Shown here: piece after piece, positions 1 to 8,032 of the stretch
Layout of the letters: each line of letters begins with the position of its first letter
How positions within the stretch are numbered: the stretch's first letter is position 1
Source: Parabacteroides massiliensis
Lineage (GTDB): Bacteria; Bacteroidota; Bacteroidia; Bacteroidales; Tannerellaceae
Direction of reading: 5' to 3'
NCBI RefSeq assembly: GCF_900155425.1
Contig: NZ_LT700189.1
Location: 401,787 to 465,786, forward strand
DNA length: 64,000 bases
Notes under the pieces: model-generated
Database searches by the model: none
What the model was told of the DNA's origin: nothing
The model's input: the letters and a program-made list of their open reading frames with translations, nothing else
Made by a program: the position numbers and the translations under genes

Positions 1-776
1 GCCAGTTCGCGCGATGTGCGGATGGCGTCGTCTCCTTCTACCTGGATGATTTCATCGACCACCGAGCTGTCGTAGGTTTTAGGAATAAAGCCTGCGCCGA
101 TCCCTTGTATCTTGTGTGGTCCGGGTTTTCCGCCTGAGAGCACGGGCGAATCGGCCGGTTCCACGGCTACGATCTTGACATTCGGGTTGTGCGCTTTCAG
201 TCCTTTGCCAACGCCGCTGACCGTACCACCCGTTCCGACTCCTGCGACAAAGATGTCGACTTTGCCGTCCGTATCGCGCCAGATTTCCTGTGCGGTCGTC
301 TTTGCATGTCGGGCAGGGTTTGCCGGGTTTTCAAACTGTTGCAAGATGATGGAGCCGGGTGTCTCGTCACGCAATGCTTCCGCTTTGGCGATAGCACCTT
401 TCATCCCTTCCGCTCCGGGAGTGAGGACCAGGTTGGCACCTAATGCTTTCAGCAGGTTGCGGCGTTCCAGACTCATGGTTTCGGGCATTGTCAGTATCAA
501 TTTATAACCTTTGGCAGCCGAGACGAAAGCCAGTCCCACGCCTGTGTTCCCACTGGTCGGCTCTATGATTGTTGCTCCCGGTTTCAGCAAACCTTTTTCT
601 TCCGCATCTTCGATCATTGCCAAAGCAATGCGGTCTTTTACGCTACCTGCCGGATTGAAATATTCCAGTTTTCCGATTACTTTTGCTTTCAGTCCTTTGC
701 TTGCGTTGAAGTTTGAGAACTCTAACAACGGCGTATTGCCTACGAGGTCAGTCAGTTTTTTTGCTATGTGTGCCAT
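1..776 (-). CDS. cysK: Cysteine synthase A, 3' end cut by window
   Basis: O-acetylserine sulfhydrylase, a PLP enzyme making L-cysteine from O-acetylserine and sulfide in the cytoplasm. The reverse strand from the ATG at 776 reads [20 protein letters not shown] and continues without a stop to base 1, about 258 codons of the roughly 310 expected. The PLP lysine lies in [11 protein letters not shown] (K47), the substrate loop is [13 protein letters not shown], and the phosphate-binding glycine loop is [14 protein letters not shown]. The C-terminus is outside the window. A TACCTTTG promoter box lies about 64 bases upstream. Identification is from motifs and is firm; CysK versus CysM was not separated by alignment. 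Confidence 0.96.
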   Translation of the reverse strand, partial: MAHIAKKLTDLVGNTPLLEFSNFNASKGLKAKVIGKLEYFNPAGSVKDRIALAMIEDAEEKGLLKPGATIIEPTSGNTGVGLAFVSAAKGYKLILTMPETMSLERRNLLKALGANLVLTPGAEGMKGAIAKAEALRDETPGSIILQQFENPANPARHAKTTAQEIWRDTDGKVDIFVAGVGTGGTVSGVGKGLKAHNPNVKIVAVEPADSPVLSGGKPGPHKIQGIGAGFIPKTYDSSVVDEIIQVEGDDAIRTSREL

Positions 777-810
777 ATAAATTAAGAATTATAAATTTAA
801 AATCTGATTT

Positions 811-834
811 GTCAATTGTCTATTATCAATTGTC
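811..834. repeat. AATTGTC-type short repeat in cysK leader
   Basis: GTCAATTGTC, TATTATCAATTGTC: two copies of a short (T)CAATTGTC element between the cysK promoter box and start codon. The same element recurs at about 31578-31655 and 32124-32150, so it is an interspersed A+T-rich repeat rather than part of a gene. Confidence 0.55.
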
Positions 835-839
835 TGCTA

Positions 840-847
840 CAAAGGTA
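840..847 (-). promoter_or_regulatory. Promoter -7 box of cysK
   Basis: On the minus strand the box reads TACCTTTG, matching the Bacteroidetes TAnnTTTG consensus, and points into cysK. No clear TTTG -33 box was seen. Confidence 0.5.
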
Positions 848-893
848 ATCCTGTTTTCTGTCTCCTGAAATACCATAAATATGGTATATTTTT

Positions 894-2018
894 TCATGCA
901 TCCAGCAACCGCATCATCGTTTGCATTTTCGCCTCCGTTTCCAACCATTCGCTTTCTGCTTCCGAAGAGGCGAGAATACCTCCGCCTGCATACAAAACAA
1001 AAGCGTCTGGAAGGATGTTCATGCAGCGCAGGTTTACATACAGGTCGCTCTTCTCTTCGGGGGCCAGCCATCCGATAAAACCCGAGTAATAGCTCCGGTC
1101 GTGGCCTTCGTTCTCCCGTATAAAATGATACGTCTCTTCTTTGGGCAGCCCGCAGACGGCAGGTGTGGGATGGAGCCGTTTCAGCAGGTCGCCGAGTTTC
1201 TTGTTGTCGGGCAAAGGAAAACGGAAGTCGCTTTTCAGGTGTGACAATTCGCCGGCGCGTACCGGGACTGGTGCTGTCTCTGCCGGTTTGATGCCTAATG
1301 CTTGCAGTTGTTTGCGGATATAGAAAGAGACATATTCCTGTTCTTCCCTGTTTTTGTCGTCCCATTCTGTCGGCAGTTCTCCGTTTTGGAGCGGTTGAGT
1401 GCCGGCAAGGGCAACCGTATGCCATTCCCCGTTCTTGCCGGAGAGGATGATTTCGGGCGTACAGCCGAGCCACGTGCCTGTCGCAGGTGTATGGCAGAGA
1501 TAAACATACGAATATTTGTATCGCCCGGTTGCCTTATGGAAAGCGGCGGCAGGGGAGAAGCCCGCTTTGCCTGCCGGGATCGTCTGGCTGCGTGAGAGCA
1601 CGAGTTTCTCGAACTGCTTTCGGCGCAGCGGTTCGATGAAGGCATTGAAACGACGGCTGTAGTCTTCCTTCGGAGTTTTACGGCTTGAAACAAAAGTTTC
1701 ACGATGATGGAACTCTTGTTCCGTAGGCATGGAACTTCTGTCCCATAGGCATGAAACAGTTGTTTCCTCGCCGAGCGGAAGTTCCTGGATGTCCGGGCGG
1801 ATCAGTACGATCGGATGTTGTTGGCTGACATGGAAGGGAGCGATGACGAAACCGCTCTGTTCGTCCAGCTCTTCGATGTTATAGAGAAGACGTGCAGAAC
1901 CGGAGGTCTGCATGGCGAAACGGGGTGCTTCTCCCGGTATCCGCCAGAGTGCAAAACTCCGGTTCTTTCTGATTAATGTGTCGATTGCGTTACAAACTCT
2001 TAATTCGTCTGGTGTCAT
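894..2018 (-). CDS. menF: Isochorismate synthase (menaquinone pathway)
   Basis: Converts chorismate to isochorismate, the first committed step of menaquinone synthesis. The 374-residue protein carries the chorismate-binding fold in its C-terminal two thirds: FEKLVLSRSQ, GTWLGCTPEIIL, VALAGTQPL, HLKSDFRF, LHPTPAVCGLP, and the metal-binding region RENEGHDRSYYSGFIG with a terminal ESEWLETEAKM. Its ATG overlaps the stop of the upstream HAD-hotdog gene by 4 bases (ATGA), so the two are translationally coupled. Odd feature: residues about 83-111 are encoded by four 22-base palindromic repeats (1685-1772) that look like an intergenic repeat captured in frame. An EntC-type role in siderophore synthesis is possible in principle, but the thioesterase partner favours menaquinone. 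Confidence 0.9.
   Translation of the reverse strand: MTPDELRVCNAIDTLIRKNRSFALWRIPGEAPRFAMQTSGSARLLYNIEELDEQSGFVIAPFHVSQQHPIVLIRPDIQELPLGEETTVSCLWDRSSMPTEQEFHHRETFVSSRKTPKEDYSRRFNAFIEPLRRKQFEKLVLSRSQTIPAGKAGFSPAAAFHKATGRYKYSYVYLCHTPATGTWLGCTPEIILSGKNGEWHTVALAGTQPLQNGELPTEWDDKNREEQEYVSFYIRKQLQALGIKPAETAPVPVRAGELSHLKSDFRFPLPDNKKLGDLLKRLHPTPAVCGLPKEETYHFIRENEGHDRSYYSGFIGWLAPEEKSDLYVNLRCMNILPDAFVLYAGGGILASSEAESEWLETEAKMQTMMRLLDA
1685..1772. repeat. Four 22-base palindromic repeats inside menF
   Basis: Units begin at 1685, 1707, 1729 and 1751. Each has a short inverted core: GAAACAAAAGTTTC, GGAACTCTTGTTCC, GGAACTTCTGTCCC and GAAACAGTTGTTTC. Units two and three also share the tail TAGGC. The total of 88 bases is translated in menF as a Ser/Glu-rich segment between the N-terminal and catalytic parts. 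Confidence 0.75.
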
Positions 2019-3247
2019 TTCTTTTTTAATATACTGTTGACTACACGGATGGAAGAAACCAATTTATCCGTAGATGTGAATACATCGACGTTCCAAACGT
2101 GCGAAGAGCGTCCTTTGTGGATGATGGTTCCGACGGCGCGAACGGTATCTCCTTCATGGGCGGATGACATATGGTTGCCGCTGACCTGCATGCCGACCAC
2201 GATTTCGTCCGGCTTGGCCAGGATCATCGATCCCAGCCCGGCAACTGTTTCGGCCAGTGCGAGTGTCGCCCCGCCGTGCAGGATTCCGAATGGCTGGCGG
2301 GTACGTTCGTCTACCGGCATGGTCGCTTCCACGCGGTCTTCGGATGCATAGGTGTATTGGATGCCGAGGTTTCCCATCAGGGCGTGCCGGGCACGCTTGT
2401 TCAGTTGGTCGAGCGGTACTTCCGTCGGGCGTATGTCGGCCAGAATTGCCCGTTCGACGGCTACGGCCACGCCTTCTTCTTCGTTGGTGAGCGTCGTTTT
2501 GTCCACACAAGCCTTAACCGAATCTGCTGCATTTCCCATTGCGATCCCGACACCGGCAAGCTGCAACATGGTCACGTCGCAAACACCGTCGCCGATCGCG
2601 ATCACCTCTTCCGGCAGTACGGACAGTTTGGTCATCAATACGCCCAAAGTGTTTCCTTTGTCGATAAACTGCGGAACGACTTCTAAGAAGTAAGGTTCCG
2701 ACCGGAATGCATCCAGCACACCGTCGAGGCGTTTCTTCCAATGATTCTCCAAACCGACGAGCGCCTCTTCGTCATCACTCGCCAGCATACATTTGCAGGG
2801 CGAAAAATCGACGGCTTCGACAAAGTTGTCGACACCGACTACCTGCATGTTGTTCAGGTTGGCCTCCTGGATGACGAACTTGTTGTCCGGTTTGTCTGTC
2901 AGGATGAAATCTTTGTGATAAGTGAAGATGGCAAAGTCGTTTTTCTTTGCTTTCTGTACGAAATAGGGGATCCATTCCGGATCGATACGTTTCTCAAATA
3001 AAAGTTCGCCGGTCTGCACGTTGATGATCTGACCGCCGTTGTAAGAAAGAATGTAACCTCCATAATGATTCAGTTCCAGCTTTTCAGCGATGGGCATGAC
3101 TCCGTTAGTTGGTCTTCCTGATGCCAATACAATGTGTACTCCCATTTGCTGTACCTTCAGAAGGGCAGCCAGGGTACGGGGGCTGATCTCTTTTTTGTTG
3201 TTGAGCAGCGTCCCGTCTACGTCGAGAACTAATAATTTGTACTTCAT
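2015..3247 (-). CDS. HAD-IIB hydrolase fused to hotdog thioesterase (MenI-like)
   Basis: A two-domain protein of 410 residues. Residues 1-270 are a Cof-type HAD phosphatase: the nucleophile motif is LDVDGTLL (D9 and D11), followed by SGRP and the late acidic motif IGDGVCDVTMLQLAG with a C2-type cap between. Residues 285-410 form a PaaI/DHNA-CoA hydrolase hotdog: GILHGGATLALAET holds the HGG and catalytic-type Glu of the family, and VVGMQVSGNHMSSAHEG follows. The 4-base overlap with menF suggests that the thioesterase half supplies 1,4-dihydroxy-2-naphthoyl-CoA hydrolase activity. The substrate of the HAD half is unknown. A TATATTTG promoter box sits at 3277-3284. Confidence 0.9.
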   Translation of the reverse strand: MKYKLLVLDVDGTLLNNKKEISPRTLAALLKVQQMGVHIVLASGRPTNGVMPIAEKLELNHYGGYILSYNGGQIINVQTGELLFEKRIDPEWIPYFVQKAKKNDFAIFTYHKDFILTDKPDNKFVIQEANLNNMQVVGVDNFVEAVDFSPCKCMLASDDEEALVGLENHWKKRLDGVLDAFRSEPYFLEVVPQFIDKGNTLGVLMTKLSVLPEEVIAIGDGVCDVTMLQLAGVGIAMGNAADSVKACVDKTTLTNEEEGVAVAVERAILADIRPTEVPLDQLNKRARHALMGNLGIQYTYASEDRVEATMPVDERTRQPFGILHGGATLALAETVAGLGSMILAKPDEIVVGMQVSGNHMSSAHEGDTVRAVGTIIHKGRSSHVWNVDVFTSTDKLVSSIRVVNSILKKK

Positions 3248-3276
3248 GGGCTCTCTGTATTTTTTGTTATGTCCAA

Positions 3277-3284
3277 CAAATATA
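3277..3284 (-). promoter_or_regulatory. Promoter -7 box of HAD-hotdog/menF operon
   Basis: Minus-strand TATATTTG, 30 bases before the start codon, fits TAnnTTTG. No good -33 box was found. Confidence 0.5.
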
Positions 3285-3355
3285 GTGAATTTTTGCTACC
3301 ATCCGCTTAATCGTGAGTGTGAAAGTTTTAGTCCACGATAATGATTTTGCACAAA

Positions 3356-3389
3356 ATACAATATCCCCCTAAAAAAGGAGATATTGTAT
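3356..3389. terminator. Hairpin in helicase/HAD intergenic gap
   Basis: TACAATATC (3357-3365) pairs with GATATTGTA (3380-3388) around a C/A-rich loop. It lies downstream of the helicase hairpin at 3477-3509 and could be a secondary terminator. The 3248-3546 gap holds no gene that I can support. Confidence 0.35.
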
Positions 3390-3476
3390 ATTAGCTTGAT
3401 TTTCTGTAGCCTGTGGGAAAAGGTAGTTTGTTAAAAAATATTACCCTTGCTACTAAATTGCGTTATATGGGGTACA

Positions 3477-3509
3477 AAATCGAAATAGATGCGGTAGTAG
3501 TTTCGATTT
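3477..3509 (-). terminator. Terminator of the helicase gene
   Basis: AAATCGAAA (3477-3485) and TTTCGATTT (3501-3509) form a perfect 9-base stem. Read on the minus strand it is followed by TTTTG, 38 bases past the helicase stop. Confidence 0.5.
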
Positions 3510-3546
3510 GGACCAATGGCTTTTTTATGAATATGACAATAAGGGG

Positions 3547-5469
3547 TTACGCCGGGAGAGGAGATTGAACGGTGATCACCTGCCCGTTCTCCCGGATATA
3601 TTCGTATAGCCCCTTGTAGAAGGCGTGTCGTGTCAGTGTCGGTGCGTCTCCCAAGATCATCAGTTTCATGCGGGCGCGGGTGATGGCGACGTTCATGCGG
3701 CGCAGGTCGCCGAGGAAACCGATCTGTCCTTTGTCGTTGTCGCGTACGAGGCTGATCATGATCACATCGCGCTCCTGGCCCTGGAAGCCGTCTACGGTGT
3801 GGACGGTTATCAGGCGGCGGAAAGGTTTGAAGAAAGCGTTGCGCTTGATCAGTCCGCGGATATATTGAACCTGCGATTTGTAAGGCGAAATCAGTCCGAA
3901 GTCGATGCTTTCGTCCAAGACTCGTTCCTTGCCGACCTTTTCGATATATTTTTGCAAGGTCGAGACAAGCAGTGCCGCTTCGTCTCTGTTAATACGGCTC
4001 ATGCTGTCGGCGAGCTGGTCTTCTTCGAAATGGCAGTCTGCCGTGTCGAGCCAGACGACAGGCGTATCGAACTCCAAGATGCCGCGATGCTTGACTTCCG
4101 GTGCGGATTGCAACTCGTCATGGTAGAACCAACGGGAAGGGAAACGCATGATGTCCTCGTTCATCCGGTACTGCGTTTTCAGAAGCGAGACAGTTTCGGG
4201 CTTCCGGTCAGTTATTTTTTGCATCAAGGTGTGATCCAATCCGCCGCGTGCCGCTTCCATACATTTGATGGTAGGAGGGAGCTGGTGATGGTCGCCTGCC
4301 AGAATGACCCGGTCCGCTTTGCCGATCGCGATCCAGCAGGCGGCTTCGAGAGCCTGGGCAGCTTCGTCGATAAAAAGAGTCGTGAAGTTGCGGTTGGTCA
4401 ACACCCAGTTTGCCGATCCGACCAGCGTGCAGGCTACGACACGCGCCTCGTCGAACAGTTCCGTGTCGATCTTCACTTCCAGTTCTGTCGCCCGGAAACG
4501 GAGACGCGAGAGACGGTTACGGGCCGTTTCTTTCTCACTGTGGCTCTTTTTGCGGAGGTTGGATTGTATTTCGCGGATCGCCTTGCGGATTCCCCACAAT
4601 TCGGCATAGTCGGGATGCGATTCGAAACGCCGTTCATAGGTGAAAGAAAGCATCTTGTCGTTTACACGTGTCGGATTGCCGATACGCAGGACATGGATGC
4701 CGCGATCCACCAGTTTTTCGGATATCCAGTCCACGGCCGTATTGCTTTGAGCACAGACCATTACCTGGTTTTCCCGGTGCAAAGTCTCATAGATGGCTTC
4801 CACCAAAGTGGTCGTTTTGCCGGTTCCGGGAGGGCCGTGTACGATCGATACGTCTTTTGCCGCCAATACGTGGTTGACCGCCTCTTCCTGCGATAGGTTC
4901 AGCCAGGGAAAGCGCATGGGGAAAAGCGTACGCCGGCCGACGGGAGTTTGGCCTAACAAAACATCACGCAAGTAGGCCAGCCGGTTTCCTTTCGCTTGGA
5001 TAACGGCAGACAAGGCGTTGAACATCATCTTGTAGCTGGTCTCGTCGAAATAAAGCTGAACGCCGATTTCGCCTGCCTTCTGTATCTCCATAAGTGCGTT
5101 AGGAGAGGGCAAAACTACGACCATCCGGTCGTCTTCCACATAACTGATGACGGTCGTGAAGTTCAGGTATTCCGGTTTTCCGCCTCCTTTTGTCGTGAAG
5201 AAGCAGACCGGACGGCCATATTCGAAATTGTGTTCGATCTCTTTGTCTTCCAGCCGTTCGATTTCGACGACAAGCTGGTTCAGGGAATTATAGTAGTTCT
5301 TTCCCGGTACGACAGGATACCAGCACAGTCCTTGCTGGATGCGGCGGTGTATGCCGGCTTGCTCGGTTTGCTGGCGATACATCTCTTTTTCATATTCGAA
5401 TTCTTTCTGCAGAAGCTCGTACTGATGTTGCAGGTCTGCTGTCGGAGTCTTGAATTGAGTCGTCATCAT
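3547..5469 (-). CDS. DNA2/NAM7 (IGHMBP2-like) superfamily 1 helicase
   Basis: A DNA/RNA helicase of the Upf1-like SF1B group. Motif I is HGPPGTGKTTTLVEAIY (about residue 210), motif II is FIDEAAQALEAA, motif III is LAGDHHQLPPT, motif IV-V is VHTVDGFQGQERDVIMISLVR and motif VI is NVAITRARMKL. An N-terminal beta-barrel-like region precedes motif I. I start it at the first of two adjacent ATGs (MMTTQFKT); an earlier in-frame ATG at 5490 would add seven residues without support. It stands alone between a hairpin terminator and the divergent lipoprotein gene. Roles in repair or RNA metabolism are known for relatives; the role here is not evident. Confidence 0.9.
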   Translation of the reverse strand: MMTTQFKTPTADLQHQYELLQKEFEYEKEMYRQQTEQAGIHRRIQQGLCWYPVVPGKNYYNSLNQLVVEIERLEDKEIEHNFEYGRPVCFFTTKGGGKPEYLNFTTVISYVEDDRMVVVLPSPNALMEIQKAGEIGVQLYFDETSYKMMFNALSAVIQAKGNRLAYLRDVLLGQTPVGRRTLFPMRFPWLNLSQEEAVNHVLAAKDVSIVHGPPGTGKTTTLVEAIYETLHRENQVMVCAQSNTAVDWISEKLVDRGIHVLRIGNPTRVNDKMLSFTYERRFESHPDYAELWGIRKAIREIQSNLRKKSHSEKETARNRLSRLRFRATELEVKIDTELFDEARVVACTLVGSANWVLTNRNFTTLFIDEAAQALEAACWIAIGKADRVILAGDHHQLPPTIKCMEAARGGLDHTLMQKITDRKPETVSLLKTQYRMNEDIMRFPSRWFYHDELQSAPEVKHRGILEFDTPVVWLDTADCHFEEDQLADSMSRINRDEAALLVSTLQKYIEKVGKERVLDESIDFGLISPYKSQVQYIRGLIKRNAFFKPFRRLITVHTVDGFQGQERDVIMISLVRDNDKGQIGFLGDLRRMNVAITRARMKLMILGDAPTLTRHAFYKGLYEYIRENGQVITVQSPLPA

Positions 5470-5560
5470 TCTTTGTTTAATCGGGCGCAAACTTACATAA
5501 AAAAACGCAATCGGATAGGGGTTTTTCGCCTTTCCGATGTCATTAAATCGAACAGATGGC

Positions 5561-5568
5561 TATCTTTG
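5561..5568 (+). promoter_or_regulatory. Promoter -7 box of lipoprotein gene
   Basis: TATCTTTG lies 33 bases before the ATG at 5602 and exactly matches TAnnTTTG. Confidence 0.55.
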
Positions 5569-5601
5569 TTCATTAATTTGGAAGGATTAAAATTGAAGAG
5601 T

Positions 5602-6264
5602 ATGAAAAACAGAGTTCTGTATGCGATCATATCTTTGTCGGTTCTGACAGGATGCGGTTCGATGAAGAATATGAGCCGGGAAGACCGGGCAGGCGTAGGA
5701 GCCCAGATAGGTGCTTTTGTCGGATGGCTTTTCGGCGGAGCGGTCGGAAATGCCATAGACGATGATATCGGCGGCGACATAGGGGCGTTTGTCGGGACGG
5801 CGGTAGGAGGAATCGCCGGTGCGCAGATTGCAGCAAATACAGGCGACAATGTCAGAGTGGAGAAAAGGAATCCGGGAAATTATACGCCGTCCTCTCATGT
5901 TCTCCTTCCCGATTTGCAGATCGAAGACATCCTATTGGAAGAGGATAGCCTTACTCGCGACAACAAGATCAATGCAGGCGAAACCTGCCGTATCTCCCTC
6001 GTGATCGTGAACAACAGTTTTCAGGATGCTTTGGACGTAGAACCGATAGTGAAAGTCAAGAAGGGCAAATACCTGAGACTGTCCGAGCCGGTCAAGATTG
6101 CAAAAATCACCCGCGATGACCGTATCACCTATAACGTCACGGTGCAGGCCTCCCCGAAGTTGCGTACGGGTGAAGCTGTGTTCAGTGTCCGCCTGGAAGA
6201 AGGGCGTGGCAACGGCACGGAAGAGGAAACCTTTACGGTCAAAACTGCCGGTGGCGACAAGTGA
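5602..6264 (+). CDS. Glycine-zipper lipoprotein
   Basis: A 220-residue predicted lipoprotein. The signal peptide MKNRVLYAIISLSVLTGCGS ends in an LTGC lipobox, so Cys18 would be lipidated. Residues about 30-85 form a glycine zipper with repeated GxxxG spacing (GAQIGAFVGWLFGGAVGN, GGDIGAFVGTAVGGIAG), as in outer-membrane-associated Rcp/OmpA-linked lipoproteins. The C-terminal part (about 100-220) is beta-rich with a CARDB-like look (INAGETCRISLVIVNN). I start it at 5602 because the frame upstream runs antisense through the helicase gene and the promoter box is at 5561. Function unknown. Confidence 0.75.
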   Translation: MKNRVLYAIISLSVLTGCGSMKNMSREDRAGVGAQIGAFVGWLFGGAVGNAIDDDIGGDIGAFVGTAVGGIAGAQIAANTGDNVRVEKRNPGNYTPSSHVLLPDLQIEDILLEEDSLTRDNKINAGETCRISLVIVNNSFQDALDVEPIVKVKKGKYLRLSEPVKIAKITRDDRITYNVTVQASPKLRTGEAVFSVRLEEGRGNGTEEETFTVKTAGGDK

Positions 6265-6268
6265 TATC

Positions 6269-6559
6269 TTATCCGATGAGAGAATAAAACATCCATACAG
6301 AAAGGAGGACGAATAAAACAAATATGGCTAAAAGTAATTTTATTTTGGATAGATGGTTGGCATCTGCTTTTTCTTTCTCTATAGTCCTTTTTCGAATTTC
6401 TTTCATTTCTTCAACGGATGTATTGGGCAGTTGAGTACTGTTCCCGATTCCCATGAGCCTGTTTCGGGTTTCCTTTAGGCGTTCTCTGCTTAATTTCCGG
6501 AGCTCGCGGTTCTCTTTGTCCCGTTGTAACATATCATTTATGCAGCCTAAAGTTCCCAT
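6269..6559 (-). CDS. Small hypothetical protein with C-terminal membrane anchor
   Basis: I do not recognise this 96-residue protein. The start MGTLGCINDMLQRDKENREL is preferred over an ATG ten codons upstream. Residues about 10-65 are charged and probably helical or coiled coil (RELRKLSRERLKETRNRL, EEMKEIRKRTIEKEKADANH). Residues about 70-92 form one transmembrane helix (LLLAIFVLFVLLSVWMFY). It converges tail to tail with the lipoprotein gene, with a 4-base gap. Confidence 0.55.
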   Translation of the reverse strand: MGTLGCINDMLQRDKENRELRKLSRERLKETRNRLMGIGNSTQLPNTSVEEMKEIRKRTIEKEKADANHLSKIKLLLAIFVLFVLLSVWMFYSLIG

Positions 6560-6688
6560 AATGTATTGATTATTTATTAGATGAAACAAATATACGTTTT
6601 TCTGTCGGGTATTTTCTTTAAATTAAAGAAATAGTTCAAATTATCTATGTTCTGCAATCGAAATATCTATGTTTTAAAAAGGATATCT

Positions 6689-6696
6689 TATCTTTG
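6689..6696 (+). promoter_or_regulatory. Promoter -7 box of cysteine desulfidase gene
   Basis: TATCTTTG, 30 bases upstream of the chosen ATG at 6727. Its presence supports 6727 rather than the earlier in-frame ATG at 6694, which would overlap the box. Confidence 0.6.
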
Positions 6697-6726
6697 TACC
6701 GATTAAAGTCAAAGAATATCTATATC

Positions 6727-8019
6727 ATGGATAAAACAACTCAAACACAAATCATTCAACTTATACATCAGGAAGTGATTCCCGCTATCGGCTGTACGGA
6801 ACCGGTTGCGGTCGCATTGGCTGCCGCTAAGGCTGCCGAGACATTAGGCTGCAGGCCGGAGAAGACGGAAGTATTTCTGAGTGCCAACATCCTGAAGAAT
6901 GCGATGGGCGTTGGAATACCCGGAACCGGAATGGTCGGGTTGCCGATAGCGATCGCTTTAGGCACGTTGATCGGGAAGTCTGCTTATGGCCTCGAAGTCT
7001 TGCGTGACCTCACGCCTGAAGCGCTTGCCGATGGAAAGCAGATGATCGAGGAGAAACGGATTCATATCGCTTTGAAGGAGAATGTCGACAAACTCTATAT
7101 CGAAGTGATTTGTTCAGCTGGAGATGAAACGGCGCGGGTGATTATCTGCCATGAACATACGAATATCGTGTATGTGGAGAAGAATGGCGTGGTCTTGGCA
7201 GACCGGAGGAAAGAGGATGTTGCCTGCGACACTTCGGGCGGTGAAGACGAATTGAGGCTCTCTTTCTCTACCGTGTATGAGTTTGCGATGGAAATGCCGC
7301 TCGATGAGATACGTTTTATCCTGGAGACTGCCGATCTGAACCGGAAAGCGGCCGAGGCCTCCATGAAAGGTAATTTCGGCCATACGGTCAGCAAAACCGT
7401 TTCCGGCGCATACGGGCGTAAATATATGGGCGAGTCAGCCTATACCCACATGTTAGCAATGACGGCCGCCGCCTGCGACGCCCGCATGGATGGTGCCATG
7501 ATCCCGGTGATGAGCAACTCCGGCAGTGGCAACCAAGGAATTGCAGCGACACTTCCCGTCCTTTCTTTTGCCGAAGATATCGGATGTTCGGAAGAGCAGT
7601 TGATTCGCGCCCTGATGTTGAGCCATCTGATGGTCATCTATATCAAACAAAGCCTGGGACGTCTGTCCGCTCTTTGCGGTTGCGTGGTGGCTGCCACGGG
7701 AGCCAGTTGCGGCATTACCTATCTGATGGGGGGTAATAAGGTGCAGATTTCCTATGCGATCAAGAACATGATCGGCAATATCACCGGTATGATTTGCGAC
7801 GGGGCAAAACCCAGTTGCGCCATGAAAGTTTCCAGTGGCGTTTCGACTGCGATGCTATCCGCGCTGATGGCAATGGAAAACAAGGTGGTAACTCCGGTCG
7901 AGGGCATTATCGATGAGGATGTCGACAAGTCGATCATCAACCTGACTTCCATCGGTTCCAAAGGTATGGAAGCTACCGATAAACTGGTGCTGGATATTAT
8001 GACCGGAAAATCCTGCTAA
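6727..8019 (+). CDS. cyuA: UPF0597 family L-cysteine desulfidase (CyuA/YhaM-like)
   Basis: A 430-residue cytoplasmic protein of the UPF0597/serine dehydratase alpha-like family. Characterised relatives are iron-sulfur enzymes that degrade L-cysteine to pyruvate, ammonia and sulfide. Visible signatures are GCTEPVAVALAAAKAAE near the N-terminus, PGTGMVGLPIAIALGTLIG, NSGSGNQGIAATLPV, and the Cys-rich stretch CGCVVAATGASCGITYLMGG with ICDGAKPSCAMKVSSG, which supplies the cluster cysteines. The start at MDKTTQ follows the promoter box. The next gene begins 13 bases later, so both may be cotranscribed. Substrate is inferred from family; a serine-specific activity cannot be excluded. Confidence 0.85.
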   Translation: MDKTTQTQIIQLIHQEVIPAIGCTEPVAVALAAAKAAETLGCRPEKTEVFLSANILKNAMGVGIPGTGMVGLPIAIALGTLIGKSAYGLEVLRDLTPEALADGKQMIEEKRIHIALKENVDKLYIEVICSAGDETARVIICHEHTNIVYVEKNGVVLADRRKEDVACDTSGGEDELRLSFSTVYEFAMEMPLDEIRFILETADLNRKAAEASMKGNFGHTVSKTVSGAYGRKYMGESAYTHMLAMTAAACDARMDGAMIPVMSNSGSGNQGIAATLPVLSFAEDIGCSEEQLIRALMLSHLMVIYIKQSLGRLSALCGCVVAATGASCGITYLMGGNKVQISYAIKNMIGNITGMICDGAKPSCAMKVSSGVSTAMLSALMAMENKVVTPVEGIIDEDVDKSIINLTSIGSKGMEATDKLVLDIMTGKSC

Positions 8020-8032
8020 CGAAATTGAGAAT

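Noticed and set aside
3625..4896. A 423-codon plus-strand frame
   Set aside because: It is antisense to the helicase gene, whose motifs are complete; the frame arises from codon bias.
4996..5601. Long N-terminal extension of the lipoprotein frame
   Set aside because: It runs antisense through the helicase gene, while a promoter box and a lipoprotein signal place the start at 5602.
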